From assembly GCF_027497175.1 (NCBI RefSeq), contig NZ_CP114901.1:3534001-3598000 (forward strand): a stretch of DNA of 64,000 nt, read 5' to 3'. This DNA comes from Verrucosispora sp. WMMD573 (GTDB lineage: Bacteria; Actinomycetota; Actinomycetes; Mycobacteriales; Micromonosporaceae). The stretch's first letter is position 1, and every line of letters begins with the position of its first letter. Position numbers and translations under genes: made by a program. Positions 1 through 8,764 of the stretch are shown here, piece by piece. The notes below the pieces were generated by a model that saw only the letters and a program-made list of their open reading frames with translations, was not told the DNA's origin and did not search any database.

Positions 1-153
1 AGGCCGGCCGAAGGTGGTGACCCGGACACCGGCTTCCACCTCGACGACGACGGCATCGGGCTGGCCGGAGACGTGTTCGGGGCACCCCGGGTGCAGACCG
101 CCTGGCGCTCCGGCCGAGACCTCGGTCGGGCCCTGGCCCGCCGGCTGGCCTGA
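1..153 (+). CDS. C-terminal end of an FAD-dependent oxidoreductase (partial)
   Basis: Reading from base 1 gives 50 in-frame codons ending at TGA 151-153; the start lies outside the window. The end contains GLAGDVFGAPRVQTAWRSG, which resembles the last FAD-binding strand of NAD(P)/FAD-dependent amine-oxidase or renalase-like flavoproteins, where a GD pair contacts the flavin and a W-SG helix follows. The substrate cannot be told from this fragment. It is followed at once by a strong hairpin and converges on the antiporter gene. What is seen is the motif; the family assignment is inference from about 50 residues. Confidence 0.6.
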   Translation, partial: RPAEGGDPDTGFHLDDDGIGLAGDVFGAPRVQTAWRSGRDLGRALARRLA

Positions 154-154
154 C

Positions 155-183
155 CCCACCGGCGGCCGCCCGCCGCCGGTGGG
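155..183. terminator. Bidirectional hairpin terminator between convergent genes
   Basis: Perfect 11-bp inverted repeat, CCCACCGGCGG at 155-165 and its complement at 173-183, with a 7-base loop. It begins 2 bases after the flavoprotein stop and ends 5 bases before the antiporter stop, so it can serve both convergent genes. There is no T-tract, which is usual for high-GC actinomycetes. Confidence 0.6.
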
Positions 184-187
184 TGGC

Positions 188-1468
188 TCAGGCGGCGACG
201 GGTTCCGAGGGCGCCGCTGAGGTCTTCGTCCTGGTGCGATTGCCGGACGCGTCCAGCAACCGCATGACCGGGGTCGCCGCGACGCCGTGTACCACCACGG
301 AGACGATCACCACCAGGGCGACGGTGGCCCAGACGAGTTCCGCCTGCGGGAAGTCCGCCTTCGTGGTGGCGTATGCCAGGTAGTAGAACGAGCCGATGCC
401 GCGAATGCCGAAGGCCGCGATCACCAGGTGTTCCGCGGGTCTTCCGGGAGCGCCGCGCAGCGCCAGCCAACCGGCAAGCGGTCGGACCACGAACACCAGG
501 GCCAGACCGACAAGTGCGGCGGGCCAGGTCAACGCGGCCAGCAGCCCGCTGATCACCGCGCCGCCCAGCAGCAGCAGCATCAGCACCGTGAGCAGCCGTT
601 CCACCTGCTCGGCGAAGTCGTGCAGCACCGCGTGGTACTTGTGGTTGCGCTCCGCCGCCCGGATCGCGCGGGCAGCCACGAAGACCGCCAGGAAGCCGTA
701 CCCGCCGGCCACCTCGACCAGGCCGTACGCCAGGAAGGTGGCGGCCAGTGCCAGGAATCCCTCCGCGTGCCGGGCCAGCCGTAGCTCGCTGGGCGCCCGG
801 AAGAAGAGCTTGCCGAGCAGCCAACCGATCAGGAGTCCACCGACCAGCCCGGCGCCGATCTTGTAGAGCAGGTCGACGGTGATCCAGCGGGCCAGCCAGT
901 CACCCGGCGCGAGGCCGGTGCCCGCGATCGCGACCGCCGCGTACACGAACGGGAACGCCAGACCGTCGTTCAGCCCCGCTTCCGAGGTGAGCGCGAAACG
1001 AACCTCGTCCTCGGCATCCTCATCAGCGTTGGGCTCGCCGACCTGGACGTCACTGGCGAGGACCGGGTCGGTCGGCGCGAGCGACGCGGCGAGCAGCAGC
1101 GCGCTGGCCGGCACCAGGCCCGCCCACCACCACCCGAGCAGGGCGACGGCGGCGATGCACAGCGGCATGGCCACGGCGAGCAGCCGCCACGTCGACGACC
1201 ATCGCGCCCAACTCAACGGGCGATCGATCTTCAGGCCGGCACCCATCAACGCGACGATCACGCAGATCTCGGTGAGATGGGTGGCGATGTCCCGATGCGT
1301 CAGGGGATCGGGCACGGGCAGGTCGGTGGGCAGCGTGTAGACCAGCATCCCGAGGCCGAGGAAGGCCAGCGGCATGGACAGCGGTCGCCGCTCCAACAGC
1401 CGAGGCAGGATGCCGGCGAGCAGGGCCGCCACACCGAGCACCGCGAACGCAACGTCTACCGTCTCCAC
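188..1468 (-). CDS. CPA1/NhaP-type cation:proton antiporter
   Basis: Predicted 426-residue inner membrane protein that exchanges Na+ or K+ for protons. About a dozen hydrophobic segments are visible. The family landmarks are TDPVLASD (TDP at 133-135) and SEAGLNDGLAFPF (162-174), the conserved ND region of NhaP-like exchangers. The GTG at 1468 was chosen because GAGAGGCGG lies just upstream and the first hydrophobic helix begins straight after. An ATG at 1516 would add 16 residues without a clear ribosome binding site. It converges on the flavoprotein fragment. Ion specificity cannot be decided from sequence alone. Confidence 0.85.
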   Translation of the reverse strand: METVDVAFAVLGVAALLAGILPRLLERRPLSMPLAFLGLGMLVYTLPTDLPVPDPLTHRDIATHLTEICVIVALMGAGLKIDRPLSWARWSSTWRLLAVAMPLCIAAVALLGWWWAGLVPASALLLAASLAPTDPVLASDVQVGEPNADEDAEDEVRFALTSEAGLNDGLAFPFVYAAVAIAGTGLAPGDWLARWITVDLLYKIGAGLVGGLLIGWLLGKLFFRAPSELRLARHAEGFLALAATFLAYGLVEVAGGYGFLAVFVAARAIRAAERNHKYHAVLHDFAEQVERLLTVLMLLLLGGAVISGLLAALTWPAALVGLALVFVVRPLAGWLALRGAPGRPAEHLVIAAFGIRGIGSFYYLAYATTKADFPQAELVWATVALVVIVSVVVHGVAATPVMRLLDASGNRTRTKTSAAPSEPVAA

Positions 1469-1606
1469 CGGACCGCCTCTCGCCACGTCCGCAGCACGCG
1501 GACAGATGGCGCACAACGTGCCCCGGCCGAGGTCGCGGTAATCCGGGAAGATTTGCGGCGCCGGTGCCAGCCGTACCCCGAGTGGCCTGGATCGTCGGCC
1601 GGGTGC

Positions 1607-3733
1607 TCAGGCGGGTGGGAGCAGGATCTCGAACCAGACAGTCGAGCCGCGGACGGTGGGGTCGGTCCCCCAGGCGTCGCTCAGCTCCTCGATCAGACCC
1701 AACCCGCGTCCCCGGCTGCTCAGCGTCTCCGTGCGCGCCCGGGTCACCGTGCCCCGGGAACCTGAGTCGGCCACCGACACGAGCAGGCGCTCCGGGCTGA
1801 GATCGACCTCCACCCGGGCCGCCGTGCCGGCGTGCAGCAACGCGTTGGTGGTCAGCTCGCTGGCGCACAGCACCGCCGCACCGATCACCGACTCCGCGAC
1901 CTCCCACTCGCTGAGCTGGGCGGTCATCCAGTGCCGTACCCGGCTCGGCGCGGTCGGCTCGGCGGGCACCTCCATCCGGGCCGACCGGCTCGGCCGCACC
2001 GCGTACTCGACGGCGAGCACCGCCACGTCGTCCTCGGTCGCGCCCGGCACGGCGGCGGAGGCCACCGCGCACAACGACCTCGGGTCGCCGCTGGGCGCTC
2101 CGGCCACCGACTCCGCCAGGCGTTCCAGGCCCTCCGACAACCCGTGCCGGCGTCGTTCCACCACACCGTCGCTGAACAGCAGCAGCGTGTCGCCGGGCGA
2201 GAACGCGATGGTACGCGTCGCCGCCCGGTAGCCGATCCCCAACGGGGCACCGGAGGGCACATCGACGTACTCGGCCCTCGGCTCACCCGCCGGCCCACAG
2301 CGACGCACCAGCGGTGCCGGATGGCCGGCGCTGGCCAGGGTCAGTTCCTCCCGGCCAATGTCGATGACGCCGAACGCCACGGTGACGAACAACTCGTACG
2401 TGCCGGCCTCGGCACCGAGGCTGCCCACCAGCCGATCGAGCCCGGCGAGCACCTGATCCGGGCGGGGGTCGTTGAGCGCCAGCGCACGTAGCGCGGCGCG
2501 TACCTGGCCCATCCGAGCGGCGGCCTGCACGTCGTGGCCCGCGACGTCGCCGAGGACCACCCCCAGGTCGCCGGTGGGCAGCACGAACGCGTCGTAGAAG
2601 TCCCCGCCCGCGGCGTTGCCGTCGACCCCCGGGTCGTACCGCGCGGCGATCCGCAGGCGGGGCAGGACCGGCAGATTCTCCGGCAGCATGCTGCGTTGCA
2701 GCAGTTGGGCGGTGCCGTGCTGGGTCTCGAAGCGGCGTGCCCGCTCGGTGGCCTGCCCGACCAGCTCGGCCGTGGCCGCCAGCAGTGCCCGCTCCGCCGC
2801 CGACCACGGATGCGCCGAGCGGTAACCGACGGTCAGCGCTCCCCGCACCACGGACGCCCGCAGCGGTACTGCGGCCAGGGCTCGGATCTTCTGGTCGTGC
2901 CGGTCCGCCGCGATCTCGTGCAGGGGCTGGCCGTCGTCGATGAAGCTGGCCTGGCCGGTGCGGGCACTCACCACCGCCGGCGCCGACCAGCCGGCCGGGC
3001 CGCGCCGCCACAGCGGAGGGAGGCGTTCGTCCGCCTCGTCCACCAACTCGCCCCGGACCCGCCGCACCATTCGCCACCCGGTGCCGCCGCCCCCGTCGTC
3101 CACCGCGAAGGAGACCCGGTCGGCGTCGAACGAGGTGATCGCGTAGCGCAACGCGACCCGGGCCACGTCGTCCAGGGTGAGCGTGCCGGCGAGCGTCGCG
3201 GCGAATTCGCTGAGGCCCTGCAACTGGCGGGTGGCCGGACTGGTCTCGGCCACCACGGACAGCACGCCGACGACGTGGCCGTGGCTGTCCCGCACCGGCG
3301 AGCAGGCGCGGGTGTAGACGGGTTGGTCGAGGGTGACGGCGGCATGCAGCGGGAGCGGAATCTCCCGGTCCAGGACGGGCACACCGGTGCGATAGGTCTG
3401 CTCGACGATGTCACCGACGCCGGGGCGGTGCCAGACCTCGGCGAAGACCTCGGCGGGAGGACGGCCGATGGCGTCCGGGTGCCGGTCGCCGATCAGGCCG
3501 GCGTACGCGTCGTTGTACAGCAGCAGCAACTCCGCGCCGAGGTGCAGGGCCATCGGGGCCGGAGAGGCGAGCACCACCTCGACGGTCGCCCGGACGGCGG
3601 GATCCCACGACTCGTACGGGCCGAGCGCCGTGGCACCCCAGCGGGGGTGGCCGGCGACGGTCGTGGCGCCCGGCGCCGGCGTGCCCGGCAGCGGGCCTGA
3701 TGGCGTGGGTACTCGCCCGACCGTTCCTGGCAT
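1607..3733 (-). CDS. PAS-GAF-PP2C (SpoIIE)-HATPase regulatory phosphatase
   Basis: 708 residues. A PAS-like segment (about 40-165) and a GAF-like segment (about 170-340) precede a SpoIIE/PP2C phosphatase domain (about 355-575) with the metal-binding motifs GGDFYDAF and GDVAGHD. A C-terminal GHKL ATPase of the anti-sigma-factor type (about 590-705) has VCASELTTNALLHAG as N-box and GRGLGLIEELSD as G-box. Proteins of this architecture usually run partner-switching cascades, dephosphorylating anti-anti-sigma factors and binding sigma factors. No cognate STAS or sigma gene is in the window, so its partner is encoded elsewhere. TAGGCT lies 6 bases before the ATG, which suggests a leaderless transcript. 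Confidence 0.9.
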   Translation of the reverse strand: MPGTVGRVPTPSGPLPGTPAPGATTVAGHPRWGATALGPYESWDPAVRATVEVVLASPAPMALHLGAELLLLYNDAYAGLIGDRHPDAIGRPPAEVFAEVWHRPGVGDIVEQTYRTGVPVLDREIPLPLHAAVTLDQPVYTRACSPVRDSHGHVVGVLSVVAETSPATRQLQGLSEFAATLAGTLTLDDVARVALRYAITSFDADRVSFAVDDGGGGTGWRMVRRVRGELVDEADERLPPLWRRGPAGWSAPAVVSARTGQASFIDDGQPLHEIAADRHDQKIRALAAVPLRASVVRGALTVGYRSAHPWSAAERALLAATAELVGQATERARRFETQHGTAQLLQRSMLPENLPVLPRLRIAARYDPGVDGNAAGGDFYDAFVLPTGDLGVVLGDVAGHDVQAAARMGQVRAALRALALNDPRPDQVLAGLDRLVGSLGAEAGTYELFVTVAFGVIDIGREELTLASAGHPAPLVRRCGPAGEPRAEYVDVPSGAPLGIGYRAATRTIAFSPGDTLLLFSDGVVERRRHGLSEGLERLAESVAGAPSGDPRSLCAVASAAVPGATEDDVAVLAVEYAVRPSRSARMEVPAEPTAPSRVRHWMTAQLSEWEVAESVIGAAVLCASELTTNALLHAGTAARVEVDLSPERLLVSVADSGSRGTVTRARTETLSSRGRGLGLIEELSDAWGTDPTVRGSTVWFEILLPPA

Positions 3734-3739
3734 GAACGC

Positions 3740-3745
3740 AGCCTA
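3740..3745 (-). promoter_or_regulatory. -10 box of a leaderless promoter (SpoIIE-type gene)
   Basis: On the minus strand TAGGCT is followed by six bases (gcgttc) and the ATG at 3733. That spacing places the transcription start at or next to the start codon. No Shine-Dalgarno sequence is visible. No clear -35 box was found. Confidence 0.5.
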
Positions 3746-3921
3746 GTCCGCCCGCTCGAACCGCGTTCCCGATCATCGGCCGGGCGCGCCGGACCAGGAC
3801 ATCAGAGCAGGTCAGAGCCACTCCGGTGGGGTGTGTCCAGAAAAAGGGGGTGATCGGAGCGGCGTGCTGGCCGGGGGATGGGGTAAGCGCGCGGGGCAAT
3901 CCATGCGACAGGAGGGACGTC

Positions 3922-4782
3922 ATGCCGGAAACCCTCGCGGCCAGGCAGGTTGACATCGGTGACGCCGCGGCCGACATGTGGAGGTCGGTGCTGCTGTTCG
4001 TGCCCCGGGCCATCGCGTTCATCGCGATTCTCGTGGTCGGATGGCTCATCGCCAGAGCCGTGCTCAAGATCGTGGATACGGTCCTGGAACGGGTGGGGTT
4101 CGACCGGTGGGTCGAACGGGGCGGTATCAAGCGTGCGTTGGAGCGGACGCGGTACGACGCCAGTGACATCCTGGCGAGGCTCGCGTACTACGCGGTGCTG
4201 CTGTTCACCCTTCAGTTCGCCTTCGGCGTCTGGGGGCCGAACGCGATCAGCGATCTGATCGCGGGCGTGGTGGCGTGGCTGCCCCGGGCGTTCGTCGCGA
4301 TCGTCATCGTGGTGGTGGCCGCCGCGATCGCCAACGCGGTGCGGGATCTCGTCACCGGGGCGCTCGGCGGGCTGTCGTACGGCCGCTTCCTGGCCGACGT
4401 GACGGCGATCTTCATCCTCGCCCTGGGTGTCATCGCGGCGCTCAACCAGGTGGGTATCGCCACCACCGTCACCCAGCCCGTGCTGATCGCGGTGCTCGCC
4501 ACGGTGGCCGGCATCCTGATCGTCGGCGTCGGTGGCGGTTTGGTGCGACCGATGCAGAACCGCTGGGAAGGCTGGCTCACCCGAGCGGCCGAGGAGTCGC
4601 GGGCGATCCGGGATCAGCGGCAGGGTGCCGAGGCCGGTCGCAGTGACATGCAGCGGCAGATGGCCGACCGGCCCGGTGCCGCCCAGCCGGCCGCCCGGGG
4701 TTCGGAGTCCTCGATGGCTGGGGGACGGGGCACCTACCAGTCCGGCAACGCCGGCGACGAGACCCAGCAGTTCCGTCCGTGA
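3922..4782 (+). CDS. Small mechanosensitive channel-like membrane protein (conserved TM helix repeat)
   Basis: 286 residues. Hydrophobic helices lie at about 20-48, 75-100, 115-140, 160-182 and 190-215, followed by a hydrophilic tail rich in Q, R and G. The repeated helix pattern (RAIAFIAILVVGWLIARAVL and a related later segment) matches the conserved TM-helix family, relatives of MscS that lack the cytoplasmic vestibule. It probably sits in the cytoplasmic membrane and may act in osmotic adaptation. The ATG at 3922 is chosen for GGAGGGA at 3911-3917. An upstream in-frame ATG at 3826 has no ribosome binding site. The gene is divergent from the SpoIIE-type phosphatase and ends at a strong terminator. 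Confidence 0.8.
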   Translation: MPETLAARQVDIGDAAADMWRSVLLFVPRAIAFIAILVVGWLIARAVLKIVDTVLERVGFDRWVERGGIKRALERTRYDASDILARLAYYAVLLFTLQFAFGVWGPNAISDLIAGVVAWLPRAFVAIVIVVVAAAIANAVRDLVTGALGGLSYGRFLADVTAIFILALGVIAALNQVGIATTVTQPVLIAVLATVAGILIVGVGGGLVRPMQNRWEGWLTRAAEESRAIRDQRQGAEAGRSDMQRQMADRPGAAQPAARGSESSMAGGRGTYQSGNAGDETQQFRP

Positions 4783-4812
4783 CGGTAATTCGGTCGCGTT
4801 ACCGGTCGCGCT

Positions 4813-4848
4813 GGGACGGGTGTCCGCCGCAAGGTGGGCACCCGTCCC
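4813..4848. terminator. Bidirectional terminator with GCAA tetraloop
   Basis: GGGACGGGTG at 4813-4822 pairs perfectly with 4839-4848. The inner bases continue pairing, with two G-T wobbles, down to a GCAA loop at 4829-4832. The result is a stem of about 16 bp between two convergent genes, ending 3 bases before the stop codon of the minus-strand gene. Confidence 0.75.
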
Positions 4849-4851
4849 GTC

Positions 4852-5226
4852 TCACAGCGGTGGCGGCTGCGGGGCCGGCGTGTCCAACGCGGCCGTCAGC
4901 GCGCAGACCGCGAGCAGGCGCAGCGTCACCCAGTCCGCCTCCGCCCAGTCGATCGGGGCATCGGCCGGTTGCCAGCCGTACTCCTCGGCGGCGACCCGTA
5001 CGCCGTCGGCGTAGCCGGCGAGGGCCGCCGCGGTCAACGGCCGTCGGTCCCCACGCAGGCTGTCACGCACCGAGGCGGCGTGCTGGTCGACGGCGGCGAG
5101 CAGCCCCGGCAAGGTGGAGGCGGCGGCGAGCCCGTCCAGCCCCACAGCGTTGGCGAGCGTGACCAGACTGGACCGGGCCCAGTCGACGGCGGTGGGGGAG
5201 ACGACCCGGTTCGACGGCACGCGCAT
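4852..5226 (-). CDS. Small uncharacterised actinobacterial protein
   Basis: 124 residues, mostly helical, with LLAAVDQHAASVRDSLRGD, an acidic-aromatic middle (AAEEYGWQPADAPIDWAEAD) and a proline-rich end. I do not recognise a function. The pattern recalls short proteins annotated in Micromonosporaceae as DUF6401, but that link is from memory and unsure. The ATG at 5226 is preceded at 8 bases by TACATT, a good leaderless -10. A longer in-frame reading to 5805 only crosses the next gene on the opposite strand and is not supported. Confidence 0.6.
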   Translation of the reverse strand: MRVPSNRVVSPTAVDWARSSLVTLANAVGLDGLAAASTLPGLLAAVDQHAASVRDSLRGDRRPLTAAALAGYADGVRVAAEEYGWQPADAPIDWAEADWVTLRLLAVCALTAALDTPAPQPPPL

Positions 5227-5234
5227 GGGGAACG

Positions 5235-5240
5235 AATGTA
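5235..5240 (-). promoter_or_regulatory. -10 box of a leaderless promoter
   Basis: Minus-strand TACATT followed by eight bases and the ATG at 5226. No Shine-Dalgarno sequence lies between them. Confidence 0.45.
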
Positions 5241-5385
5241 GCCAACCCGCGACGCCGCGACCTCGGCCGCTCGGACGGTCCGGGTGCCCACGGCGGTGTC
5301 CGGCAGGTGTCCGGGGGGATCGAGTCGGGCGCGGCGGACGGCGGGGAAGCGGACGCCACGGCACGACCGGCACCAGGAGGCACGG

Positions 5386-5832
5386 ATGGACACCACCGAC
5401 GGACCCGACGAGCAGCACCGGCGTCCGGCCGGAGTGAGCGATGACACGGTGGCCGCCCTCGGCAAGCTCAGCGAGGCGCTGGAGTGCGTGGAACGCGCCC
5501 GTGGCCATCTCTACTCGCTGCACCAGCTCATCGGGCACGCCGATCTGATGCTCGACGAGGCGGTGCGGATGTTCCGCGACGCCGGGCACCCGGGCATCGC
5601 CGACCGGATCGCCGACGAACTGGTGGGCCGCAACGTCATCGCCGGTAGGTGGACGTTCCAGATCGTCGAGGACTTCGACGACGGCTACCACGCGGTGTTC
5701 CGCGACCTGGACCGGTCGGCCCGCGACCAGCTGGTCGGCGGCCGACGGCACCTCTACGAGGCGGAGATGAAGGAGCGCCGCCGGACACCCGGGCGTCCGG
5801 GCCACGAGGCGCGCCCGGCCGGTGGACCATGA
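5386..5832 (+). CDS. Conserved hypothetical protein, helical
   Basis: 148 residues. The first 20 are polar and disordered. A helical region (VAALGKLSEALECVERARGH, then LMLDEAVRMFRDAGHPGIAD) is followed by a conserved-looking WTFQIVEDFDDGYHAVFRD block and a basic tail. No membrane segment, signal peptide or catalytic motif is visible. The ATG at 5386 has a strong AGGAGG at 5375-5380. The gene is divergent from the small gene ending at 5226. It resembles soluble hypothetical proteins common in actinomycetes, and no function can be assigned. Confidence 0.65.
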   Translation: MDTTDGPDEQHRRPAGVSDDTVAALGKLSEALECVERARGHLYSLHQLIGHADLMLDEAVRMFRDAGHPGIADRIADELVGRNVIAGRWTFQIVEDFDDGYHAVFRDLDRSARDQLVGGRRHLYEAEMKERRRTPGRPGHEARPAGGP

Positions 5833-5887
5833 ACCTCGGCCCGGCCGACGCGGGCTGTCCCACCCGGCGGGTGACCTCGGGTGACCC

Positions 5888-6100
5888 CTACTCGGCGGAG
5901 GACGCGTCCGCCGGACGGCGCCGCGCGGCGTCGTCGGCGATGATCACGGTCGCCACCATCAGCGCGACACAGAGGCTGAACAGCCACGAGCTGTCGTCGA
6001 CCAGCCTGGCGGAGACGGGTGCCTGCACTGCGGCGAGGAGAAAACCGAGCCATGCCAGGCGGCGCTGACGCGTGGAGAGGAAGCCGGAGCCCTGATGCAT
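5888..6100 (-). CDS. Small two-helix membrane protein
   Basis: 70 residues from the ATG at 6100. It has a basic start (STRQRR), a hydrophobic segment at about 13-28 (LAWLGFLLAAVQAPVSA), a short loop, and a second helix at about 35-54 (WLFSLCVALMVATVIIAD) followed by a charged tail. A longer frame to 6208 adds only polar residues. No strong ribosome binding site is present, so the start is uncertain. It is convergent with the upstream helical protein gene. Function unknown. Confidence 0.5.
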   Translation of the reverse strand: MHQGSGFLSTRQRRLAWLGFLLAAVQAPVSARLVDDSSWLFSLCVALMVATVIIADDAARRRPADASSAE

Positions 6101-6278
6101 TCCGAAAGTCTTGCGCGCGACGCGGCCGTTGCCGTCAGCCGAACGGCCGATTCTGGCTGAGCTGTCCGAATTCACCGCCCGTTCGGCTGAGGTGTTTCCG
6201 CTGCCCACGCTCGCGTCCGGTCGTGAATGTAGCGATCCGGGTGCCTCCCGGGTCGCGGTGCGAGATCCGGCGACGGCG

Positions 6279-6536
6279 TCAGAGAGTGTCCGGGCCGGTG
6301 CGCCCGGTGGTGGAGGGGCGGTAGGCGCGGTCCGGGTCGGTGGGCTCGCGTCCCGTGCCGGGCACCTCGCCGCCCCGGTCGGCCGCCTCGGGGCCGTGCC
6401 CGAAGGCGGCTTCCTCCCCGGCGTCGTTACCGGTCACGTCGTCGGCCTGCCCGTCGAGCGTGGACCGGGCGACGGCCCGGTCCAGTTCCTCCAGCGGAAG
6501 TCGTTCCTCATTGCGCCACGCCCTGTCGTCGGTCAT
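6279..6536 (-). CDS. Small acidic hypothetical protein
   Basis: 85 residues from the ATG at 6536, rich in D, E, G, R and T and without hydrophobic segments, so probably intrinsically disordered. It begins MTDDRAWRNEERLPLEELDR. The frame stays open up to 6764, but that extension crosses the end of the next gene and looks like shadow coding. Codon usage is normal for the window. No family is recognised. The gene may be real because the acidic composition and AWRNEE start resemble short actinobacterial proteins, but support is modest. Confidence 0.4.
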   Translation of the reverse strand: MTDDRAWRNEERLPLEELDRAVARSTLDGQADDVTGNDAGEEAAFGHGPEAADRGGEVPGTGREPTDPDRAYRPSTTGRTGPDTL

Positions 6537-6675
6537 GCCATCGCGGTACCCCCGCCCGGTCGTCGCAAACGGCGCGTCCGGTCCGGCGTGATCGTTAGGC
6601 AGGCGGGAGGCATCCGGTGCATGCGTCGACGGCCGCCGGAAGTACCCGGCGGCCGTCGACGGTTTCAGCGCGGAA

Positions 6676-7137
6676 TCACGGCTGCGGACGGTCGACCTGA
6701 CCGCGCCACGCGCCGGTCTCCTGGCCACGCCGCTCGATGAACGTCTTGAACCGCTGCAGGTCACCCTTGGCCCGGCGGTCGACCACGCCGAGCTTGTCGC
6801 CGGCTTGTTCGATGACGCCGTGCGGGTCGAACTCCAACTGGAGGGTGACCCGGCTGCTGTTCTCGTCCAGCCGGTGGAAGGTGACCACCCCGGAGTGCTG
6901 GGTGCCGCCGGTCGAGCGCCACGCCACCCGCTCGTCGGGCAACTGCTCGGTGATCTCGGCGTCGAACTCCCGCTTCACCCCGGCGATCTCCACGGTCCAG
7001 TGGGTCATCGTGTCCGAGACCTGGCGAATCTCCTGCACGCCCTCCATGAACTGTGGAAACTCCTCGAACTGGGTCCACTGGTCGTACGCCGTCCGCACCG
7101 GGACGGCCACGTCGACATGCTCCGTTACGCCGCTCAT
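6676..7137 (-). CDS. SRPBCC (polyketide cyclase/dehydrase-like) lipid-binding fold protein
   Basis: 153 residues. The pattern VTEHVDVAVPVRTAYDQWTQFEEFPQFMEGV followed by strands with HWTVEIAG and VTLQLEFDPHG is typical of the START/Bet v1-like SRPBCC superfamily, which binds hydrophobic ligands in a deep cavity. Actinobacterial members of this length are stress-associated and have no known enzymatic activity. The second ATG (7137) is chosen over 7143 because AGGGAAGG directly abuts the first and is correctly spaced for the second. It lies in a same-strand run with the DUF2795 and YihY genes. Confidence 0.8.
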   Translation of the reverse strand: MSGVTEHVDVAVPVRTAYDQWTQFEEFPQFMEGVQEIRQVSDTMTHWTVEIAGVKREFDAEITEQLPDERVAWRSTGGTQHSGVVTFHRLDENSSRVTLQLEFDPHGVIEQAGDKLGVVDRRAKGDLQRFKTFIERRGQETGAWRGQVDRPQP

Positions 7138-7185
7138 CAGCATCCTTCCCTGCACTTGGTGAGGCTTGCGGACCGGTCGGTCCAC

Positions 7186-7602
7186 CTACCAGCGCGTCGT
7201 CTCGTTGGTGTGGCCGAGCGCCGCCCACACCTCGGACACCGTCTGGTACCGGGTGTCCTCGGGCAGCCGCTCCAGCGCGGCCAGTACGTCGTCGGGGGCC
7301 TCGTTTGCACGGGCGTTGGCGAGCAGTGCGGCCCGGTCACCGGGCAGGGCGTTCATCGTGATGAACCGCCCCAACCGGCTGCGGGCCTCGACGTCCTCGG
7401 AGGTCATGCCCTGGGGAGCGCCGCTGCGCAGGTCGCCGGCCGGCGCCGTGGTCGGCTCCGGCTGGTCCTCTCCCGCGGGCTCCGGGACGCGGAACTCGTC
7501 GACCCGCGATCCGCCGGTCCCCGGCCCCTGCACGAGGCCGCTGACCTCCTGGCTCATCTGCTCGTCGACCCTCGGTGAGTGCTTGCTGCTGCCGCGATCC
7601 AT
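7186..7602 (-). CDS. DUF2795 domain protein
   Basis: 138 residues. The first 75 are polar and disordered. The C-terminal half (SRLGRFITMNALPGDRAALL, then VLAALERLPEDTRYQTVSEVWAALGH) matches the DUF2795 pattern, a small helical domain found in actinobacterial stress-related proteins. Function is not established. The start at 7602 is a choice between close alternatives (7626, 7602), without a decisive ribosome binding site. It lies between the SRPBCC and YihY/BrkB genes on the same strand, with 49 and 39 bases of spacing. Confidence 0.7.
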   Translation of the reverse strand: MDRGSSKHSPRVDEQMSQEVSGLVQGPGTGGSRVDEFRVPEPAGEDQPEPTTAPAGDLRSGAPQGMTSEDVEARSRLGRFITMNALPGDRAALLANARANEAPDDVLAALERLPEDTRYQTVSEVWAALGHTNETTRW

Positions 7603-7640
7603 GTCTTCTGCGCTACCCGACGGCACGGGTGGTAAACCGC

Positions 7641-8624
7641 TCAGCGGTCACCACCGGCCGGCGACCGTGGTGGCAGGATCGGCTCCTCGGCGTCCTCCCG
7701 GCCGGACTGCAGCCGCCGCCCCCGCTGGAGCTCGGCGTTGATCTGGACGCCGAGCATCAGCGCGGAGTTGGACAGGTAGAGCCAGACCAGGAACGCGATC
7801 ACCGCCCCGAGGCTGCCGTACGTCGTGTCGTACGAGTCGAAGTTCGCCACGTACAACCCGAAGCCGAAGGAGCCGAGCGCCCAGGTGGTCAGCGCCACCG
7901 CCCCGCCCAGGGTGAGCCAGCGGAAACGCGGCTGACGCACGTTCGGCGCGACCCAGAACAGCAGGGACATCAACAGCATCGCGATCAGCGCCAGCGCCGG
8001 CCACTTGGCCACCGCCCACGCGGTGCGGGCCGCGCCGCCCGCCCCCACCAGGTCACCGATCGCGTCGGCGACCGGGCCGCTGACGATCAGACCGGCGGCC
8101 ACGGTGGCGAGCAACACCAGCGAAAGGGCGGCCAGTCCGATCTGCAACGGGCGCAACTTCCACACCGGCCGTCCCTCGACGACGCCGTAGATCGCGTTCG
8201 AGGCCCGGGTGAACGAGGCGATGAAGTTCGAGGCCGACCAGAGCGCACCGAGCAGACCGAAGCTGAGCAACACCCCGGCGGAGCTGTTCTGGTCCAACAC
8301 CTCGCGGACCACGCCGACGAAGCTCTCGTTCGCCACCACCGAGCCGGCGCCCACGTCGCGGGCCAGATCGAGCACCGTGTCGACGGTGCGTTCACCGTCG
8401 GACACCAGCCCGACCAGGGCCACCACCACGACAGTCGAGGGGAACAGCGCCAGCACCCCGTAGTAGGTGAGCGCGGCGGCCCAGTCCGTGCAGTTGTCCC
8501 GCAGGTAGTTGCGCCCGGCCCGGACCAGCACGCCACGCCAGGTCTGCCAGCGCAGCTGGCGGATCCCCGGTAGGCGTGGCACCGGCGGATCGGTCGACGG
8601 GGCGTCGGGGTTCGTCGTCGTCAT
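7641..8624 (-). CDS. YihY/virulence factor BrkB family membrane protein
   Basis: 327 residues. The family signature appears at the start: LRDNCTDWAAALTYYGVLALFP just before the first long helix. About six membrane helices follow, including LLSFGLLGALWSASNFIASF and AVIAFLVWLYLSNSALMLG, and the conserved GVQINAEL end is present. The tail is charged. YihY/BrkB proteins are inner membrane proteins of unsettled function, once misnamed ribonuclease BN. The ATG at 8624 has AGGGAG at proper spacing. A longer frame to 9005 runs into the divergent ChaB gene and is rejected. Confidence 0.9.
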   Translation of the reverse strand: MTTTNPDAPSTDPPVPRLPGIRQLRWQTWRGVLVRAGRNYLRDNCTDWAAALTYYGVLALFPSTVVVVALVGLVSDGERTVDTVLDLARDVGAGSVVANESFVGVVREVLDQNSSAGVLLSFGLLGALWSASNFIASFTRASNAIYGVVEGRPVWKLRPLQIGLAALSLVLLATVAAGLIVSGPVADAIGDLVGAGGAARTAWAVAKWPALALIAMLLMSLLFWVAPNVRQPRFRWLTLGGAVALTTWALGSFGFGLYVANFDSYDTTYGSLGAVIAFLVWLYLSNSALMLGVQINAELQRGRRLQSGREDAEEPILPPRSPAGGDR

Positions 8625-8764
8625 GACCGCTCCCTGGGCACTGTGGGCACCATAGCTGGTTCCGCCGGTACCCGACCCGCTCTCGCCACAAACGCCGCCG
8701 GCGTTTGCCGGGACGTCGCCCGGGTACGCCAATCCGAATAGCTCGCACACGGAGGAGGATCGAG